Of a DNA stretch of 64,000 nt, positions 60,354 through 64,000 are shown piece by piece; the stretch's first letter is position 1, and each line of letters starts with the position of its first letter. This stretch comes from Cycas panzhihuaensis. Taxonomy: Eukaryota; Cycadophyta. The notes beneath the pieces were generated by a model that searched no databases, had not been told where the DNA came from, and saw only the letters and a list, made by a program, of their open reading frames with translations. The position numbers and the translations under genes were made by a program. Location: NCBI GenBank assembly GCA_023213395.1, contig CM041465.1:169391741-169455740 (forward strand). Direction: 5' to 3'.

Positions 60354-61407
60354 TGATCCCAAAAGAGCTTAGTTGGTGAAGAAATCAATTATCAACCTTT
60401 CCTCCTTGAGATCACAGGAGTTAGTGTAGAAAGCTCAATAACATCAAAACAACAATGAGCCCATGAAAGGAAAATTCTACACCAAATCATTTATTCTTGA
60501 CATTCATCCAAAAGTATGAGGAGTAATACTTTTATTAAACCATGAAAATCTCCATTTAATGGTGGAGAAATCAACTAGCAAAAGAATGGTAAAATTACAA
60601 GGAATAAATGTTACAATTATACCATAAGGGGGACTCCAACCCTCCAAATGCTTCTCCAAGGATGCTTCCCAAGTCAAGTCTCCAAGAACCCCCTCTCCAA
60701 CCTGTAGAAGGGCTCAATTTATAGAAAGAAACCTGAATTGCATGTTTAACAAGTGGCAATCATGCAAGTATAACCACTAACCACCAGAATGCATGTTGTC
60801 CAAGTGGCCTTCATACAATTCTTAAAAAGTTACAGTTTATAACAGATCTTAACGTACTCCAATTTGGATCAAATTTGGTACACGTATATGAACGTATGTC
60901 CCCTCAGCTTCCTCAAATTTTTAGCTCATTTGGATGTCATTTGACTGCATTTTTATTCATTTAATAATAATATGTATTTGTTGTTTTTCTGCTGTCCAAG
61001 TGGCCTTCATACAATTCTTAAAAGTTGCAGCTTGTAACTGACCTTAACGGACTCCAATTCAGTTCAAATTTTTTACACGTATAGGAACGCATGTCTCCTC
61101 CGCTTCCTCAAAATTTTAGCTCATTTGGATGTCATTTGGCCATGTTTCTATTCATATAATCAAAATATATATTTTCTATTTTTTTTACGCTAGCGTGGGA
61201 TTAATTTTTATGCAAAGACAAGGCTTGAACTCTAATCAAATGATATTTTCTGAACCCCACCTTTTGTACACATCTATTGAGATGTGTCTTATCCCTTTAA
61301 ACAAAATTTCATAGAATTTTGATACCATTTGGCCATATCTCTTTTAGTTATGCCAATGCCTAGCATTTTCCGCATCCTGTAAACATATGGTAGATCCTCC
61401 TGGATCA
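60354..61407 (-). repeat. gypsy-3 5' LTR (1054 bp)
   Basis: In plus view TGATCCCAAAAGAGC...CTGGATCA, with TG...CA ends intact. The internal tandem repeat units start at 60798 and 60994 (196-bp period). The second TAGAC follows at 61408-61412. Confidence 0.96.
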
Positions 61408-61412
61408 TAGAC

Positions 61413-61642
61413 CCTAGTGAAAACGTAGAGCCATAAGAGATGCAGTGCATTATATTTTGCTACAATAAAGGCTAAAGGTGTGTGCGGTGTGGAATAGATC
61501 TTCCATTGGAGAGAATTTTTTGTGTATTTTAGGTTAGCTATTATTTTCTTGATGTAATGTATAGAGATATTTCTACTTTGTGTAATGTAATATGAAATTC
61601 CATTTTGTCTACTTGGTGGATGAATGAGTATGCATTCTATTT

Positions 61643-61683
<41 letters not shown>

Positions 61684-62043
61684 GGAATTCTATGCTTAAT
61701 TATTACTTAATGGTGACTACATACATACATACATATATATAGATGGTATAATCTGATATTTTATTCCTTTAAGTAATGCAATTCTTAATATGATTATTCT
61801 TTCCTTACAACTCTTTATCTACTAATCATTGGTATATACCAATGTTACCATTATTGTCTCTCACATATACAAGTTGCTTTCACTTTGTTAATTCCTCATA
61901 ATCTAGATGATATTTGATAGCACCCTTTATAAATACTCTATAGGATTTATTATACTATATAGTCATTTATTTTATAAATATATTCTTCATTGTCTAATAT
62001 TATGATTTTATGAACATAAAGGGAACCATCTATATCTAAGTAG
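61413..62043. other. Interval right of gypsy-3
   Basis: No gene recognised. It contains a (TA)n tract at 61648-61680 and a short (TACA)n tract near 61721-61734. Confidence 0.55.
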
Positions 62044-62418
62044 AGGATCCAAAGATCCCTTAGTTATATCCATGAAGTAGTACCTTTGAACATCTCATAC
62101 ATCTTATCATATTACTATCCAACTAAGGATACACTAAGAGGGTTAATAAATAGCAACCAAGAAAAGATATTTTTAAATAGTTGGAAACTTAAAAAATTAT
62201 GTGGGTTCATTGTAATCGATTATGATCCTATTATATCGTATGACAATCCTAAAATATATAGTTTAGTGGATCATGATTTTGTAGCTTATAATGATGATCT
62301 TCAAGTTGATACTAATATTAAAACCAACATAAATTTCTCATATGGAATCCTTTTAGTGTCTACAACTACTTGTTTTGAAGCTAAACATAAGATTTATCCC
62401 ATAATTCATGTTTCTTAG
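62044..62418 (+). pseudogene. Unidentified coding relic B
   Basis: 124 sense codons run open between a TAG at 62041-62043 and the TAG at 62416-62418. The reading includes VVPLNISYILSYYYPTKDTL, LKKLCGFIVIDYDPIISYDN and DHDFVAYNDDLQVDTNIKTN, an acidic, Tyr/Ile-rich protein with only two Cys. There is no Met near the start. I recognise no family. Its length in DNA this AT-rich argues for a formerly coding segment. Same strand as relic A (53755-54132), on the other side of gypsy-3, so both may belong to one older element or gene. Confidence 0.4.
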
Positions 62419-64000
62419 CTATATTTTTGAAGGTCATAATTATGAGATAGTCATAATTAGAGGTGTTTCGATTTGTTAAGAGCAGAAAGCATGGAATAAT
62501 ATCTATACAATAATCATGAATACTTATTCAACAAGATGGACATTCTTATTATTGAAGTGATGATAGTTTATAAATCCTCCTTTACTCAATAACTTTTATT
62601 CCAAATTAAGAGGGTAATTATAAAGTTTTCCTTTTTGACAATTTATATGTGAAGGTATCATAAGACTCTTTCAATAAAATAGACCTCAAATAAGGTCAAA
62701 TCTTGCCTTCTTCTCTCAATATTTTGCTAGGGAATAGAATTAACATTTCTTCTTTCTTTACCACATTTCTCTTTAATGGAAAATATAATAAATTGCCTTT
62801 CTTAAACACTTATCCAATTTAAGTAGGATATAAAAAATAAATTAGTTGAATACTCATATTTCAAACCAAGGGAAATTCAAGCCTTATATGTCTTCACTAT
62901 TTTTTCCTCTATGTCACAAGTAGAGAGCTAATTTCTAAATAAATTTTTTTGGATTATTTATAAGATTAATAGTAATTTATTCATATAAACTTACTAAAAT
63001 TATTACATGTCTTTATAAATAATTTTATCCTATAAATAAAGTTTAAATACATCTCTAAGGAAATCTATTACACTATATTATTCTATTATTTTTCATAATA
63101 TAAGGTTCATGGAACAAACATGAATATATCTGAAAGTCATTATCAATATTTATTTTCTTTCTTGTTAATGTATAAATTTACCTAAGCATATATTTTAAGC
63201 AATATATAACTTCTAAGACATGACTAAAAGAACATCTTAAATATATCTATTATTATTAAGAAGATCATCTATCTACTTCTTATCACCATTAAAATAAGAA
63301 AATATCCACCATACTAACATGCTGAGCTCCTAGCCCATTTGGATCATGAAGGTTCCCTTTCATTTTATATTACACATATATTAAGAGAATATAGTATTAA
63401 ACATAGAATTCAAGCATATTAAAATCTACTTATTATCTCCCTCATAATTGTTCTACCTATAAAGGGCTACAAGAATGAATCTAATAGACTTAATATACAT
63501 TACCTATAGAGTACTGATAAGTAGGATAAGAAGATACACATGTTATAAAAAAATTAGAGATATGTAAATTGAATGAGAAAACCAAATGAAAATAAATAAG
63601 ATTGATAGATCTCCTCAAAAATATGTATTTGATATTTGATTATTATAAATTGATGGTGTATAATAGTTCAAGGGAGATATATATACATGTGTTCTCAACT
63701 CTTTAGGTTTCCTTCATCATGCTTTTTAAGATTTCCATCTATTTATTATTAATATTGATGCTAACTAGTATGTAGCCCATAATATTAATTATTATGATAA
63801 CTATATTACTAGTTGTGTAGTCTATAACATTCCTACCTACTTTAAGGAATAATTTATCCTTAAATAATATGAATTATATGGTAATTTTTTAAGCTAGGAT
63901 AGATTACTAAGGACACATATGATTGAGTCCTAGTGGGATGACTTACAATGGGTGAACTACTATATCTTTATCAAAATATTTATTACTTATAATGAATAAA
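62419..64000. other. Anonymous AT-rich interval to the window end
   Basis: No coding motif, LTR end or tandem repeat recognised. Confidence 0.55.

Larger units (their letters stand above)
54690..61407 (-). mobile_element. gypsy-3: complete and youngest Ty3/gypsy element
   Basis: 6718 bp, with LTRs at 54690-55746 (1057 bp) and 60354-61407 (1054 bp) and a perfect TAGAC TSD (54685-54689, 61408-61412). The LTRs differ at roughly 28 positions (<3%). Minus-strand order: PBS, gag, protease, RT, RNase H, integrase, chromodomain-like tail, PPT. Gag through the start of RT is one open frame of nearly 700 codons. The rest of pol is broken by single-base indels. It is a relative of gypsy-2. Confidence 0.97.

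Noticed and set aside
58781-60379. Plus-strand open frames over the gypsy-3 gag
   Set aside because: Shadows of the long minus-strand gag-protease frame.
53857-62418. Idea that relics A and B are endogenous pararetrovirus or DNA-transposon proteins
   Set aside because: No diagnostic motif (movement-protein, coat zinc finger, RT, DDE or hAT residues) could be seen. Kept only as unidentified relics.

Overview
This is plant nuclear DNA made almost entirely of retrotransposons in successive stages of decay. No intact host gene, tRNA, rRNA or CRISPR array is visible. The evidence for a plant is as follows: Ty1/copia and Ty3/gypsy elements with 5-bp target-site duplications (TSDs), four primer-binding sites (PBSs) of the plant initiator-Met type (TGGTATCAGAGC or a close variant), and an L1-type LINE with the plant ORF1/ORF2 layout including a C-terminal RNase H. 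The DNA is AT-rich, insertions are old and nested, and LTR pairs remain as pairs rather than solo LTRs. That suits a large, slowly purged genome such as a gymnosperm, but the species cannot be fixed from this sequence.

Layout. (1) 1-4788: 3' part of copia-1 (+). (2) 5.9-24.2 kb: a three-level nest. Ancient gypsy-1 (+) has its reverse transcriptase split by gypsy-2 (6142-20532, +, TSD TTACC), whose protease region is split by copia-2 (8761-16324, -, TSD CTTTA/CTTTG). Copia-1 and copia-2 are one family in opposite orientation. Gypsy-1 is also interrupted by 1.4 kb of TA-rich microsatellite (21672-23055) inside its integrase zinc finger. (3) 24.2-27.1 kb: possible LTR remnants, anonymous DNA and a ~620-bp tandem repeat. 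(4) 27102-40038: copia-3 (-, TSD TTGTG), split within its reverse transcriptase by copia-4 (28699-36447, +, TSD ATAAT). (5) 40.0-45.3 kb: second ~620-bp repeat unit, then anonymous DNA. (6) 45350-51814: full-length LINE (-) with an 11-bp TSD and poly-A tail. (7) 51.8-54.7 kb: anonymous DNA with a 176-bp tandem duplication and an unidentified coding relic. (8) 54690-61407: gypsy-3 (-, TSD TAGAC), the youngest element. (9) 61.4-64 kb: anonymous DNA with a second unidentified coding relic.

Hand alignment of LTR pairs gives roughly 11% divergence for copia-3, 10% for copia-2, 6% for copia-4 and under 3% for gypsy-3. This agrees with the nesting order where it can be tested (copia-4 is younger than its host copia-3). 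Differences are mostly transitions, and many stop codons replace Gln, Trp or Arg codons by C-to-T change, as expected for methylated, silenced repeats.

I did not find a clearly new biological system. The least explained signals are two open coding relics flanking gypsy-3 (53755-54132 and 62044-62418), the ~620-bp tandem repeat, and the 2.6-kb leader of copia-4, part of which is GC-richer and looks foreign.
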